Assembly (NCBI GenBank): GCA_020746995.1
Contig: JAGPXD010000002.1
Coordinates: 744,001-808,000 of the forward strand
Direction of reading: 5' to 3'
DNA from: Plectosphaerella cucumerina
Lineage: Eukaryota > Ascomycota > Sordariomycetes > Glomerellales > Plectosphaerellaceae
Length of the DNA: 64,000 nt
The number at the start of each line of letters is the position of its first letter. Position 1 is the stretch's first letter. A program made the position numbers and the translations under genes. Of this stretch, positions 1 to 12,350 are shown piece after piece. The notes below the pieces were generated by a model. It saw nothing but the letters and a program-made list of their open reading frames with translations, made no database searches and was not told the DNA's origin.

Positions 1-461
1 ACACGGATGGCAGCAGCCTGTCCAACGGCCAAAAGGGCGCGGCGGCCGGCATGGGCGTGTACTTCGGCCCCGGCGACTCGCGCAACATCTCGGAGCGGCT
101 TGAGGGCTCGGAACAGACAAACCAGCGCGCGGAGCTGCAGGCCATCGTCCTCGCGCTCGAGGCGGCGCCGTCAGATGAGCCCATCCGCATCCTCACCGAC
201 AGCGCCTACTCGATCAACTGCATCACGCAGTGGGCCGAGAGCTGGGAGAAGCGGGCCAGGAGCAACGGCCACGAGACGTGGACCAACACGGCCGGGGCGG
301 AGGTCAAGCACCAGGACCTCATCAAGGAGGCGAGGCGGCTGATGGCACAGAGGGAGGGGGACACGACCTTTGAATGGGTCAAGGGGCACAAGGGCAACCC
401 AGGAAATACGGCGGCGGACCGGCTCGCGGTGGCCGGGGCCAGGAAGCCCAAGTTTCACTGA
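1..461 (+). CDS. Ribonuclease H1, C-terminal part (runs in from the left edge)
   Basis: RNase H1 cuts the RNA strand of RNA:DNA hybrids during replication and R-loop removal. The reading frame is already open at base 3 and begins within the first catalytic strand (TDGSSLSNG followed by GMGVYFG), so the N-terminus, usually carrying a hybrid-binding domain in eukaryotes, lies outside the window. Visible catalytic-core residues are Asp in TDGS, Glu in NQRAELQAI, Asp in LTDSAYSI and Asp in NTAADRLAV, with the family motif WVKGHKGNPGN before the last. The core is therefore intact to its natural TGA stop. No intron is visible in this part. The internal ATG at 51 is not the true start because homology extends upstream of it. 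Family assignment is secure; nuclear versus mitochondrial targeting cannot be judged. Confidence 0.9.
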   Translation, partial: TDGSSLSNGQKGAAAGMGVYFGPGDSRNISERLEGSEQTNQRAELQAIVLALEAAPSDEPIRILTDSAYSINCITQWAESWEKRARSNGHETWTNTAGAEVKHQDLIKEARRLMAQREGDTTFEWVKGHKGNPGNTAADRLAVAGARKPKFH

Positions 462-3400
462 CGCGGGAGGCTGGAGAGAGGGTTTTGGGAAGGATGAGCG
501 AAGGTTCTTGTTTTTCCTGGTCTGAGGGGGAAAGGCAAACGGCATGGCGTATTCCACTCTGGGGTTCTGGATTTGTTTCCCTTCCCTTCCCATCCCTCCT
601 TTTGCGCGCTCTTCGTTCTCTTTTTCTCCTTTTGGGCCCCTTTTGTTTTTCATCATATGAGCGCTTGAGATACCTTTTTTGGGAGGAACCGGGACAGCCG
701 CCACGTCATGACACTGGCATTTTGTCGGAATCTTTTTGCTCCCGCGGGGGAGTGAGGGAGGGAGGGAGGCTTGGGATTTTATCATCGTCCGTTTATTAGG
801 GATCATGTCAACGTCACATCACACCATGGCGAAGCCCTTTCATCTGGGGGCGGGTTTCACCGCGGACCCAGAGGCGTGTGTACTTGTACGCCCTCCCCTT
901 CTGTGACGATGTGACTGCACCACGTGTTGCCCGACGGACGCCTCTGGGGGGCGTGCGATCACCCCAGCCACAAGGGTCCTCATCCTGCGCGGTCTCCCCG
1001 ATCGACGCGCCGCCCGAAGAAGGATCAGGACCCGCCGACGAACAGAGAGCCCTTTTCGTCGATGTGAGACGGGGCGAACGGGCTGGCAGGAGTATGAGGG
1101 TAAGCGGTGTTATCTCCGGAGATGCGTCTTTGCAAAGGGATGAGGGGCGTTTGGATCGTGGCCGGTGGAGGAAGTGTAGGAAAAGAAAGGAGAGAGGGCA
1201 GAAGAAAAGAATGTCGAGCACGATTAGAGTTTGATAGAAACCCCGTGCGGCGGCGACTGGGCCATTCCTCGAGACGGGCCGGGGGTGTGCCTGTACGTAC
1301 GCACGTAGGGTCAGTACGATCAGTGCGAGCGAGGGGTGGCTCTGGCGGTGAAGGGCGAGGTCCCAGCCTCCCAGGGCGCGCGGGCGGGTGAGGCTGAAGC
1401 CTGAAGGGTTCTGCCGGCCGGCAAGGACGATGCGTGGACATTTCTTCTCGTGCCTGGGCTCAGGGGAGGATGTCTGTCTGGGCAAACTAACCCCCCCGGA
1501 CTGACGAGTCTCGAGTCTCGGCATGTCTGCCAGCCGTTGACGCAGCGCCCTGTGCCAAATTGGCCAGGGCTCGGGCCAACACCGAAGGGGGGCCGGGGGA
1601 TCGTCGTTGGCACGGATCGACGAGGCGGTGGGGCCGGGGCACGGGGGCCGAGACTTCAAGGGCCTCCTCCCGCTCTGCCGTTCTCTTCGCTCGCCGGAAG
1701 CCCGGAAACCGATGGAGTAGTGACGCCCTACGATTATACATAGCTCCTTGGTGACCCCCGCGATGTCTCATGGCCGGGCACGACGGTGTTCCAGATGGCC
1801 AGGGCTGTTAGGGGCATGACATCGTGGCTCGAGGGAATGGAGAGACATTGATGCGCCCCGCCCCGCCGTCCGGGTCCGAGGTGCGAGTGTGGGATGTACG
1901 AGATGTCATGTACGAGGTGCGCTACACGTTGCGCCGGAACGCAGGGCTGTGTGGTGAGCGCCCGGTCGAGACACGCCTCGCGGCCCAGCCAAGAGAGCAC
2001 CCGCCCAGCCGCCGTCCCGGGCGTCGAGAGCCGTGACAGCGGTGGAGGGGGTACACAAGAGAGCGCCACGCAGGGCCTAGTGACTCAATGTCTCTGTCTC
2101 GGTCGGAGGCTGACATGTCACGACAGAGGACGATAAGAGTGCGTGATGGTGGATCCCTTGATTGGCAGAGACCATCTGCCCAGGACGGTGACCCGACCCC
2201 TCGAGGGATATCTCGGGGAGGGGGAGGGGACGTTCCCCGGGCGGCGGCGGCCCTTCTCGACGAGAGATGCAGCGCGTAATCGCACGGACAGCCGTACCAG
2301 GAAAAGTGCCGCGCCCGGCCACGGAGGCGACGTTGACGTTGGAGGAGCATCTCGGAATGTTTTGTGCGAGGGTCGGAGCGAATTGGCAGACGGCTCGGCG
2401 GTCGGGAATCGATGTCTCCTCCCACCTTGCCCCCTTCACATCTCTCCGAGGTGGCAGCGCGGCGCGGTCCTGGCCTGGGCCTGCCTTAGCCGCAACCCAA
2501 ACCGCACGGATGCGGAGAGGTGCAGATGAGCTGGCCGGTGGTTCCTGGGCCCGGCGGTCTATCGGCGGGCTCGAGTGGACGGGCCTGGCACCGGGTGTGT
2601 AGCGCTGACCCGCCGCCGCCGCCTGCAGCTTTGTGCGTGCGTGAGTGTGTGGTGTACGTGCTGTATGCAAGTATGTGGCGAGGATGTCTGCGAGCGTCCA
2701 GTCGCCATGGAAGCTCGTAATGAACCGGGGATTATGACGCTGATGTATGTGCATGCATCTTGAAGCAAGGGAGCGTCGGCGGTGAAGGTGGTGACAGAGC
2801 CGCAATTAGGCATGGACGCCGATCAACTCGAGAATCTCTCTGGGAGGCCCCCCACGGAGGTCGACCGACGCCCGCAGCCACGGGGCAGGGTCGAGGAGGC
2901 AATCAATGTTTGATGTTCCATGTCTGGGCCGTAGCCCGTAGGCTTCTCGAGAGTGGATATCATGATCCAGACGGCGGCCGAGAGGAGTGCGTGGCTGAAC
3001 TCAATCCTCCCACATGCAGTGAGTGAGAGGCACGTCTGGACGGAGTTGCGCGTTATCCTTGGGGCTGGCGGCTGGGCTGGCTGGCTTTCTGCAGATTCTT
3101 GGAAGCCCAGAGAAGAATCGGCAGTCCATTCTGGTGCCTGGACATGAAGACAGATCTCCAAACGTCGAGTGGACACGGTAAGAGGCGGAGTGGTCGGGGA
3201 CGTGTACATGAAAGTATGAAGGTGCCTGCTGCAGGCAGATGTGTTGGGGAAGTGACGACGACCGCCGGGACGGCAGTGACGGCAGCGGCAGTGGCAGCGA
3301 CATCTGTAAGGTAATCAATCGCCTCCTTCCGTCGGACTCGGCAGAACGAACCACACCTCTCGGCCTCCGCCGGGCATATTGTCGGTGGCTCAAGTCTAGG

Positions 3401-5124
3401 CAGAGCCTTCCCGTCTGGTCCCAGGGTTTTGACGGAGGAAACGGACGGAGGTTGGCAAGGTTGGTCTGTTGCGGGTGCCTTTGGGCAGGAACCCCGATGT
3501 CGCCCGCACCGTGCGCAGGTCGGAGGGTTCCTGCCTCACGGTGTTTGTACGTTTCTGCAGGCGGCTGCCCGATGGAGTACCGTACGTAATGCGCCCGCGG
3601 GCCTCCGACTCAGTGGCCCAATTGAAGTCGTCATGATTGGCCGTAGCGTCCGCCTCAACAGTAAACTATGGGTCCGTGCACAGTGCGCAGGGACATTGGA
3701 TGATGGGATCCCAGCCACAAACCTAGCATCTCCTCTGCTCCTTCCTCCTCGAAATCGTTCGCTACCGTACCGGGGGCGATGGGCAAGAGCGACCCAGCTG
3801 GCCAGGTGTGGCAGGAAGAGTGCGCCGACCATGCGCCATCAAAGATAGAATGCTAACGACCGTGGTTCTTGTACGCCACTGGCTGTCGATATCTGCGCAT
3901 CAAATCAGAGGGGCAGAGTGGGCGTTCTCTCAAGCAATTGGCGATGTGAAGCGCCGGTCTTGCTCGCCGCTGTAGCATCTTCTTCTGCCTGATATCAGTC
4001 GTTTCGCCAGTCCACCGCGTAAAACACCCTCCCTCACGCCCCCGGGACTTCCAGGTCAACCAAGACACGGCTGCTGCTGCTGCTGCTGCTGCTTCCGCAG
4101 ACGCCAGTTGGCCGAGATCAATTCCATTTCGAAGACACATCTCGCATCCTGAGTCCCTTCGCAGACCAGACCAACGGTACACCATCTCGAGCCCGCGGTC
4201 CAGCCTCCGCCCTTCCGGACAGGGGACCATCTGAGACATCATTGCCATCACTGCATTCCTCTCACCGTCTCTTCTTACCCACGATACCCTACGTCCCCGA
4301 CCTGCCCACCTTCCTCCTCGCGACACGCACCCTGGTCGGCCTGCGGTCTTGGTTTGTCTTGTCTGTACCTGACCCTGACCTGACCTGACCCTCTCATCGA
4401 CCTCATCCCGCCCTGTCAATTTCACCACAGCATCCAGGGTCAGTGTGCCGTCTCTTGGGGAATGAGCCAGGCATAGCACAAGGTGTCTTACGGAGGCAAG
4501 TCCGGATTCCAACCTCGACCACACACATCACATCCTATCCCAGACGTCTTGTCGCTGCATAAACGCCCAAAGGGTAGAATCCACGAACCAAGCCTACGCT
4601 CGCGACATCCACCACCAGAGAGAGGAGGCAGTTTGCAGGCAGGCAGACAAGCCAAGCCAGAACAGCGAGAGTCTTGCCTAGCTTTTTCGGGCCTGTCGCT
4701 CGCTCCATACGCACACTGTCCCACGCGACGTGCGTGCAAGGACCATCCAGCCAACGGGTCCCCGCCTCTTTCCCCCTTTAGCACCCACTCATCAATCTGC
4801 GAAGCCACTGGACCATCCACTTCCAGTCACGTCCAGTCCACGTCCACGCACCATCCACCGTCTAGTCCTTCCCTCATTTTTCCCCACAAGGCAACTCGCC
4901 GGGCGCCCAAAGACACAACTGCACCAGTGCACCACCCAAGCGAGGTGAAGACTTGCGAGAGCAATTCTCCCGCCCCCTTCCAGCACCCCCCCGGAACCTT
5001 CAATCAACCACCAACACACACAACATCGACACCCGACCGATTACTCGACCGCGACATCAACAGCGAAACTTCCTCCAGCACCACACCCCGCCCACAGTCG
5101 TCCGGGCCATTCAGCGCTCTCGAC
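462..5124. other. Long gene-free stretch and leader before the Mga2-type gene
   Basis: About 4.7 kb without a convincing protein gene. All open frames here overlap one another on both strands, have low-complexity Arg/Pro/Ser/Gly composition and show no recognisable motif. The left part is G-rich on the plus strand. From about 3900 rightward the strand turns C/A- and pyrimidine-rich, as in fungal promoters and 5' leaders. A short CTG repeat sits at 4071-4091 and a CCTGACCTGACC-type direct repeat at about 4368-4393. The likeliest role is promoter plus long 5' UTR of the gene starting at 5125; a noncoding RNA cannot be excluded. Confidence 0.5.
4071..4091 (+). repeat. Short CTG trinucleotide repeat, seven units
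   Basis: Seven perfect CTG units upstream of the Mga2-type gene, in DNA with no supported coding frame. A simple microsatellite; no function is implied. Confidence 0.9.
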
Positions 5125-8100
5125 ATGTCGGCTGCTGGTGCCGGCGCCGGTGCCAGCGCTCTCATCTACGGTGCAGACATGACCCCCAACGATTTTGACG
5201 AGTTCCTCGAGTTCGACGACGACGAAACCCTCAGCGCCGTCGCCGCTTTCCCCCACGGCCTCGACCTCGATCTCGACCTCTCCCAAGACCACCACCCCAA
5301 GACATTCAATCCGCAATTACTTCAGAACCCTCAATCCGCCCCCTCGACACTTGGCGCCATCGATCTCGGTGCCGCCGAGTCGCCCGACTCGCTCAACGAC
5401 TCTTCCTTCCGCGACTCGTCCTCCGACTCGGGTAGTTCAAAGCGCGCCGCTTCCGCCTCGGGAAAGTCGGCCCTCACGAACGGCGACATCCACATGATGG
5501 ACGCTACCACCGCGCACGATCAGAGAAAGGACGAATGGCAGCCCTCATTCAGCCAGGATGACGCCGACGCCAACTTTCTCTTCGGCAGCAACATGGCCTC
5601 GCCCGGCATGAATGGTCGCTTCCTTGGCGACGACAACCTCTTCGACTACGGCGCTCTCTCCAACGACAATAGCCCGGACGCCGGTCTCGGCGGTGGCCCT
5701 ATGGCGGTTTCGCCCGCCATGCCCTCTTTCCAGGCCGCTCCTTCGACGCGAAAGACGGCGGCGACAGCCACGACAGCACCTAACAAGTCGAAATCAAAGG
5801 CAAAGGCCCAGCCCAAGAAGAAGCCCAGCACCGCCAACAGTAGCAACAGAAACGTGAGTGACACTCCCCCTAGACCCTCAGACACGGACATGTCCCGTCC
5901 GCGCACGCACAATGACGGCCGCTGCTCGTCCCCCTCCCCGTCACTGTCTCTGTACAACGGACCATGCGCTGACACATTCGTTTAGTACCCCTACACACAA
6001 CAGCAGACCACAAACGGCATGCAGATGTCGGGGTCGCGGGAGGTCTCACCCATGTCGCAGGTCATGACAAGCCACCAAGCATCACCGTCGGCCGTGTTCA
6101 ACAACTCGCCGTCACCGGTCAACATGGATTTCGGCGCCCAGCCCCCCTACTCAAATATGCACATGGGCGGGCCGTGGCCAGGCAACATGCCGCCCCTGGA
6201 TGGCCTGCCATCTGGCTTCAACATGGCCTCTGCCCATGATCTGTTCCGCTACTTCATGAACCACCAGGTGAACAACGCCCGCTTCCCCCCGATGCTTGGG
6301 GCCTGCAAGCTCGTTATCCACGCCACGCCGCCAAAGTCGCGTGTCGAGACGCAGATCCCCATCCGCATGACCCTCACCGGTGCGCCGCCAAATATCAAGC
6401 GGCTGCACCTCCCTACCTACACAGTCTCCAAGCCGAAATTGTTGCTCAAGGAGCCCATCGAACCAGCCCCGGACATGCTGGAGCTGTACATCCAGCTGGT
6501 CTGCACGAGCGCCATGCAGAACGAGGAAAACAAGCAGCGCGCTCTGGAGCGTGCCCGCACTGCGCCGCACCCTCGGATCGGGAGCGAGGAGGAGCTCAAC
6601 GAGGACCCCGCGAATCTGCCACCAGAGGATAGGCCGCAGAACGGTGGCGAAGTCCGCATTTGCTCCGGCTGCATCACCCGTGAGCGGAAACGGGCCGGCC
6701 GGAAGAAGGTCAAGAGGTGGGAGGAGGAGGAAGTCTGGAAGAAGGACGAATTCCGCCGCGTGGTCGTGTTCAACATTGGCGAGGTTCGCGAATGGGGCAC
6801 GCCCGCCGCTGACGATCCCACTCTTCCCAAGGACTTCAACGTGCCCCCTGGCAGTCTGCAGGTTGACGCCCCCATGCGCATCTCCTGCTACTGCCGTCAT
6901 CACCAGGAGAAGCTCGGCTTCCAGGTCATCTTCACCATCAAGGATTTCCAGGGCAACATGGTGGCTCAGGCCATGTCCCCCTCCATCATGATCACGGATG
7001 ACCACAAGACGCATCCGGCTCCGCTAGGGGGGGCTCCCCATATCGCACCGCAGAGCTCCAGCACGCAACTGCCGCAGGGCGACGGCGACAGCTCCATGAT
7101 GTCGCTCGACGACAACAGCCACAATCACCCGGCCCCGGTCGCGTCCTTCCGTACCTCTCAGTCAAGCCTTGACCTCCAGTCGACTCCCCGCAACCAGCCC
7201 ACGCCGAACAAACCCCAGGGCTCCGTCAGCGGTCCCAGCTCAGCAGCCATGTCGAGGCCGGCGTCGCCTTCGCTCGGCATGGGCGGCCCGGCGACAAAGA
7301 AGAGGAAGGCCAGTGGAAGCAGAATCCCGAGAGATATGACCATGACAAGGCTGGACACGGCGTCGTCCCCTCAGATGGCACAGCTCCCGCAGGCGCCGAT
7401 ATCTGGCGCGCCTTCCCCATATGCCCAGAGCCCCAACAACTTCCAGTCCCCCGATGTGATTTACCAGGCACCAAACGCGCCCAATATGCAGCAGCCGTTC
7501 CTCGGCAACAACCTTGGTGGCATGCCGATGACAAACGGCCGGGAGCACAATGTCTTCGGCAACGGCAACCGTTCCTCGAGCTTCGACAATGTCAACATGG
7601 CCCTGTTCTCGGCACCAACGTCAGCACACCCAAGCCGCGCACCGAGCCCCAACACCCTCCGGCAAGGCCTCTCCCTGCCGCCCTCACTTGCCCAGTCCTT
7701 CGGCGTGCAGCCGCCACCGCAATCCCAGCATGCGCAGGCACAAGCCCAACTTGGACAGGTTCAACCCCAGCAACCACAAACGCTCAATCAGAATCAGCAA
7801 GCAACAGCACAAGCACCAACGCTACCGCCGTGCATCCACAAGATTATCCCTGGCGAGGGTCCCAAGATGGGCGGCATCGAGGTGACGATCCTTGGCAGCA
7901 ACTTCACCCAGAGCCTGGTCGTGAACTTTGGAGACGTTCGGGCGACCACAACTACGTTCTGGGGCGACTCATCACTCGTGTGCCTGCTTCCCCCCAGCGC
8001 CGTGGGCGGTGTCGTCCCCGTGACCCTGAAGGACCTCCGTAATTCCAACCCCAACTCCAGCATGCCCTTCACGCCGACCCCTAACCAGGTGTTCCGCTAT

Positions 8101-9792
8101 CTGGACGATGAGGAGAATCAGCTCACGCGTATGATGCTGGGCATGATCTCCCAGAAGATGACGGGCCAGCTCCTCGATGTCAAGGAGCTGGCGGCCAGAA
8201 TCATGGGCACTGCCGACACGGACTGGAGCGCGCTCGTCGGCTCGGGCGGCGCCGCCGGCTTTGGCGGCAACACCTACAATACCGGCACCGAGTCACAGCT
8301 GCTCAAGTGCCTTGAGCTGGTCGACCTCGACGACAGCGCGCGCATGCCCCGTCTTGACGCGCGTAGGTCGGCTACTGGGCAGTCCATGTTGCACATCGGC
8401 TGCTACCTCGGGTACCACCGCTTTGTCGGCGGTCTCCTGGCACGAGGAGCCAATCCCGACCTGCGTGACCGTGGCGGCTTCACCCCCATGCACATGGCAG
8501 CGTTGCGCAACAACGAGACCATTGTTCGCCGCCTCATGCAGGCCGGAGCGGACCCTACTATTCGAAGCTTGTCGGGCAGTCTACCTGCTGACCTGGCGAC
8601 GGCAGCGCCCGTTATCGCGCACATCCGCCGGGTCGAGCACCACATCCGCACCAGGAGCCGGGGCTCCCTGCACAGTCGGGCTAGCAGCGCGGCTTCTCTC
8701 CGATCATTCTGGGACCCGCAGACCGCGCTCGACTACGGTGTGGCGTCGTCTTCGTCGTCCTCATCGGATGGCGAGGAGAGCCTCGAGTACTCGTCTGGCG
8801 ACTTTGAGGATGACGATGAGGCTGAACCCTTGGAGGATGCTTGGCTCGACATGCGCCGTGTCCGGTCGCAACCGCTCCAGTCTGGTGTCGACAGGAGGGG
8901 CAGCATTCCTAGGAGAGGCAGCATCCCCACTGACGGCGCGGATCTACCGCTCGAGCCCAACTCGCCAACAGCTGCACTCGCGGCCGTCGTGCGGGACCAG
9001 GTCGCGGCTCAGCTGCACCAGTTCCAGCAGGCGATGCAGATGCACTTCCCCAACTTTGGTCAGATGCCGAACCTCCCGCAGATGCCGACGCTGCCGAGGA
9101 TGCTGCCCAACTACCAGAACTATCTGGAACAATCGCACTTCATGGACAGGATGAGCTCTCTGATGCCCAACATGACCAACTCGCGGCCGGGATCGGCGGA
9201 CGACCAGCAGCCCAAGCCGGAGCATGCTAAGTGGTGGGACTTCTCGTCGCTGCTTAACAAGGACGCGCTCCCGCCGCCATCGTACGCGGAGCTCTACCCC
9301 AGGGGCGGCGACGCATTCGACGACAAGCAGGCCTCAGCTGCCGCAGCCGCGGCCGAGGCCATGGCAGACGAGAAGTGCTCGCGTCTTTACGACACGGCCC
9401 AAGTCGAGGAGGTCGAGGAAGAGGGCGAGTCTTCGTCCGCCAGCCAGGAGCCTAGGGAGCTCACAATCGGTCGCAAGAAGGACATCACGCGCGAGCAGCA
9501 GCAGGACTTCCTCCGGGCGCACGCTGAGAAGTTCAAGGGCATGCGTAGCGACAAGAACCTCTGGTTCATCTGGGTAAGTTTGGCTTCTACACATCCCCAC
9601 GACTGTACCGTGGCAAGAACTGACTCTGACAATCACCAGATTCCCCTGCTCACATTTATCCTTGCCGCCATGCTCTACAACCGCTTCCCTCAGGTTTTCG
9701 CCATGGCCTACGGCCTCATCCGCTCTGTTGTTTCCGGCCGGACATCAGCCCCGGCTGCCATGAACCCTCTTGAGAGGGTCGTCGAAGTTTAA
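5125..9792 (+). CDS. MGA2: Mga2/Spt23-type membrane-tethered transcription factor (TIG, ankyrin, C-terminal membrane helix)
   Basis: In yeast this family is anchored in the ER membrane, released by ubiquitin-dependent proteasome processing, and activates fatty-acid desaturase and hypoxia genes. Exons 5125-5853, 5986-9573 and 9640-9792 encode about 1489 residues. In order: an acidic disordered head (FDEFLEFDDDE), the conserved family core with CSGCITRERKRAGRKK near residue 470, a Gln/Pro/Ser-rich linker, an IPT/TIG domain at about 853-945 (IIPGEGPKMGG), ankyrin repeats at about 1040-1115 (LHIGCYLGYHRF, GFTPMHMAALRNNE), an acidic stretch, and a hydrophobic helix at about 1441-1460 (ILAAMLYNRFPQVFAM) close to the C-terminus. 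ATG 5125 is the only ATG in a frame that stays open upstream to 4483. Intron 1 (132 nt) ends in TAG that would stop the frame if retained; intron 2 (66 nt) is in frame and stop-free. The yeast pair Mga2/Spt23 cannot be told apart here. Confidence 0.93.
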
Positions 9793-10581
9793 TGACTGTG
9801 CTTCTGACACGACTTGCTTTCTTTGTTGCTGGCGTCCGGGTGCTGGATGGATTTGGGCTTTCCAGCTAGGCGTCCCGGCTCGACACCTTGGTGTCATTGC
9901 TTCTCCGACCTTATTATTTGATTACTCGCAACCACCAGTGGCCGCTCGGCCAAACACGCAGCCTTATCTTTTTTTCATTCCGTCTTCGACAGCACCAACC
10001 ACGACCGCCGGGCCGCCGCCCTTTTCACCTATTTTTGGGACACGCAGGATTTTTCTATTCGCTTCTTTCTCGGACGTGCCGAGCTTTTGTTTCTCACTTC
10101 CGGCGCGGCAGTGGCAGGGTAGACTGGGTTCTCAGGGGAGAACAAAACAATGTGAGGTTCCTGACGGGCGGTCCTCCTGTGGAAGCAACATTTGGGTGCA
10201 GGCATCAGGACGGCTTGTTCAGCGATTGGATAAGGGGGACACTACTGTATGTAGCCAGCGATCCGGGAATAACCTGGTATATGATTCTAGAACGACCGCG
10301 AGGTCTACGTTTCGAAGAGATTCTTCTCATCAGTGTTACTTTTTCCAACTTGTGTGCTGGTGCCGTGGTGAAGGGGTTTGATGCCTAGATGACGCACGGA
10401 CCATTTGCGGATTACGCGACAGCTTCGGGGCAGCTTTGGAGCACTTGTCCAATTCAACGTCACCCAAAGCATCTCCATTCCCCGCCAGAGCTCCATTCCA
10501 CAACGCCGACCAGAGAACTGCCATTCGAGTACCACCGACGAACTTGGCACACACAGACTGACACTTTCCATACACATAACC
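9793..10581. other. Intergenic region: 3' end of Mga2-type gene and EMC10 promoter
   Basis: No supported gene. The open frames here (up to about 200 codons) lack motifs and overlap each other. The stretch holds the 3' UTR of the upstream gene and the promoter and leader of the EMC10 gene; nothing else stands out. Confidence 0.5.
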
Positions 10582-11227
10582 ATGCGAGCGGCCTCTCTCG
10601 TCGCCCTCGCGGGCGCTGCCCTCGTAACGGCAAGCCAACGCATCGCTCAGGTCTACTACCAGCCCATCACCGCAGCGGAGGCCACGCCCCTCCCGCTGGC
10701 CGACGTCACCTTCGATCCATTCTCGCCCTCAACAGCCTCGGTATCATCCTACGAGGCGCCGGACCTCCTGACGGCGTTCGAGGAACACCCCGCGGGCGAG
10801 GAGCAGCTGGTGCGCATCGGCCTCTGGGACCCGAAGCGGGGGGCGTGGATCTCGAGCGTGGGCGTCGCGTCGGCGGCGACGTTTACGGAGAAGGGCATCT
10901 CGCCGCACATCACGCTGCACGTCGACGAGGCGGGGCGGGTGCTGGGTGCGGGAGCGAGGGGGGTGGGCATCGATGCTGGGCAGACGAGGGACTTTGGGCC
11001 GCAGGCGGTTATCACTGTTGCGAGGGACGGGAAGGGTGTGGAGGTTGGGAAGCCGGTTGTGCTGGGTGTTGATGGACGGAAGAAGGTTGAGGAGCCGCCT
11101 AAGAGTCTGCTTCAGAAGTGAGTATCCCCCTTGATCATGGTATGGGTTCTTTGCTAACGGGGAATGCAGGTATTGGTGGGTTATTGGTCTTGTTGTCTTC
11201 CTGGTCATCGGCTCTGGAGACAAATAA
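10582..11227 (+). CDS. EMC10: ER membrane protein complex subunit 10 (EMC10)
   Basis: EMC10 is a luminal subunit of the conserved ER membrane protein complex, which inserts tail-anchored and multi-pass membrane proteins. Two exons (10582-11117, 11170-11227) give 197 residues. A signal peptide is clear at residues 1-18 (MRAASLVALAGAALVTAS). A beta-rich luminal domain follows (LVRIGLWDPKRGAWISS, ISPHITLHVDEAGRVLG). The second exon encodes the C-terminal membrane helix and tail YWWVIGLVVFLVIGSGDK, typical of fungal EMC10. The splice joins AA|G to restore Lys; without it the frame stops at once after LLQK and loses the helix. Start chosen as the first ATG, directly before the signal peptide. The signal-peptide, domain, short-helix architecture and length fit the family well. 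Confidence 0.85.
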
Positions 11228-11863
11228 GAGGTGGACAGGAGGAGCATCGGAGCGATACCCTTCGGGAAGGAGGGCATGGAGACGATGCTTGGTGGGATGG
11301 GCACACGGCTTGATGCCTTTTCTGCCTACGGATACGGGGAGGCATTTTCCAGCGACTGAGGTTCTGGGGGTTGTGAACCGTCTGCTTTGCCCTGCTTGAT
11401 GGAAGCTGGGCTGATTACCACAGCCCGTGGTGCTGGAGTGGCTAGCAGCTTCTGCCACAGAGTACTGCTGAGATATGCTGCATTCATTGGGAGTTTGGCC
11501 ACCTTCGACTTGTAATACAACGATCCAGAGCTGTACGTCCCAGACTTATGTGCCAGACTGCGGCTGTCCTGGCGGCGGTGCTTTGCTTGCCCCTCGGTGA
11601 AGCGACCTCGGTGAGGTACCCAATATAGCCTAGCGTGGTCGCCTGGAGCTTTGCCCCTCCAAGCTGCCGCAACGGCGGGACGGGAAAGCGCGAAGCGAGT
11701 GATCGAGTTCAAAAGCCCACCCGCTCCACGCGCTCACCTCCTCCACTCCCGCACCCTGTCCCGCCCTCTGCTCTGCAGCAACAACAACACAGCTCTCTTC
11801 TTCCCGCACCACCTTGACCCCCGAACATACACATCCAATCCACCCTCTCGCGCAACCGACACA
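11228..11863. other. Intergenic region between EMC10 and CHZ1
   Basis: No supported gene. The right end (about 11720-11860) is C- and CA-rich, as expected for the CHZ1 leader. Confidence 0.5.
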
Positions 11864-12350
11864 ATGTCTTCCGAGAACCACACCACAAACATCGCCGAGG
11901 AGGTCCCCGGCGACAAGGGCAAGGGCAAGGCCGCTGAGCCCATCGCCCAGGACACCGCCATGGACGAGGATGAGGACAGCTCTTCCAGCGATGAAGGCGA
12001 GGAGGTGAGTTTCTCTGACGCGCTCGCGCTGCGCCGCGTTTGCGACGGCCTGCTAACCTTTGGTGCGCGCAGAACAACGAGCCCCGTAAGAACACACGAC
12101 ACCTCACGCGCGCAGACGCGGCCCCCTCCCTCCAGATACTAACGCGCACGCAGTCGCCGCCGAGGAGGAAGATGGCCTCGAGGAGATTGACCTCAACAAC
12201 ATCGTCGAGGGCGGCCGCCGCACTCGTGGCCGTGTCATCGACTTCGCCAAGGCCGCCGAGGAGAACCCCGCCGACGACGATGAGGATGAGGACGACGACG
12301 ACTTCAAGGCGCCTGAGGACAAGGACAACGACAAGATGGACACCGACTAA
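11864..12350 (+). CDS. CHZ1: Histone H2A.Z-specific chaperone Chz1
   Basis: Chz1 is a small, intrinsically disordered nuclear chaperone that binds H2A.Z-H2B dimers and hands them to the SWR1 remodeller. Three exons (11864-12004, 12073-12085, 12154-12350) give 116 residues. The protein is acidic at both ends (MDEDEDSSSSDEGEE; DDDEDEDDDDFKAPEDK) and carries the CHZ motif EIDLNNIVEGGRRTRGRVI in exon 3, the histone-binding signature. The middle exon is only 13 nt (encoding NNEP plus one base); its acceptor GCGCAG, donor GTAAGA and the downstream branch-like ACTAAC at about 12138 all match consensus. Total coding length is divisible by three. Length and composition fit the family. Confidence 0.9.

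Noticed and set aside
171..806. Minus-strand open frame of 211 codons over the RNase H1 gene end
   Set aside because: Antisense shadow of the RNase H1 exon continuing into its 3' UTR; basic, low-complexity translation.
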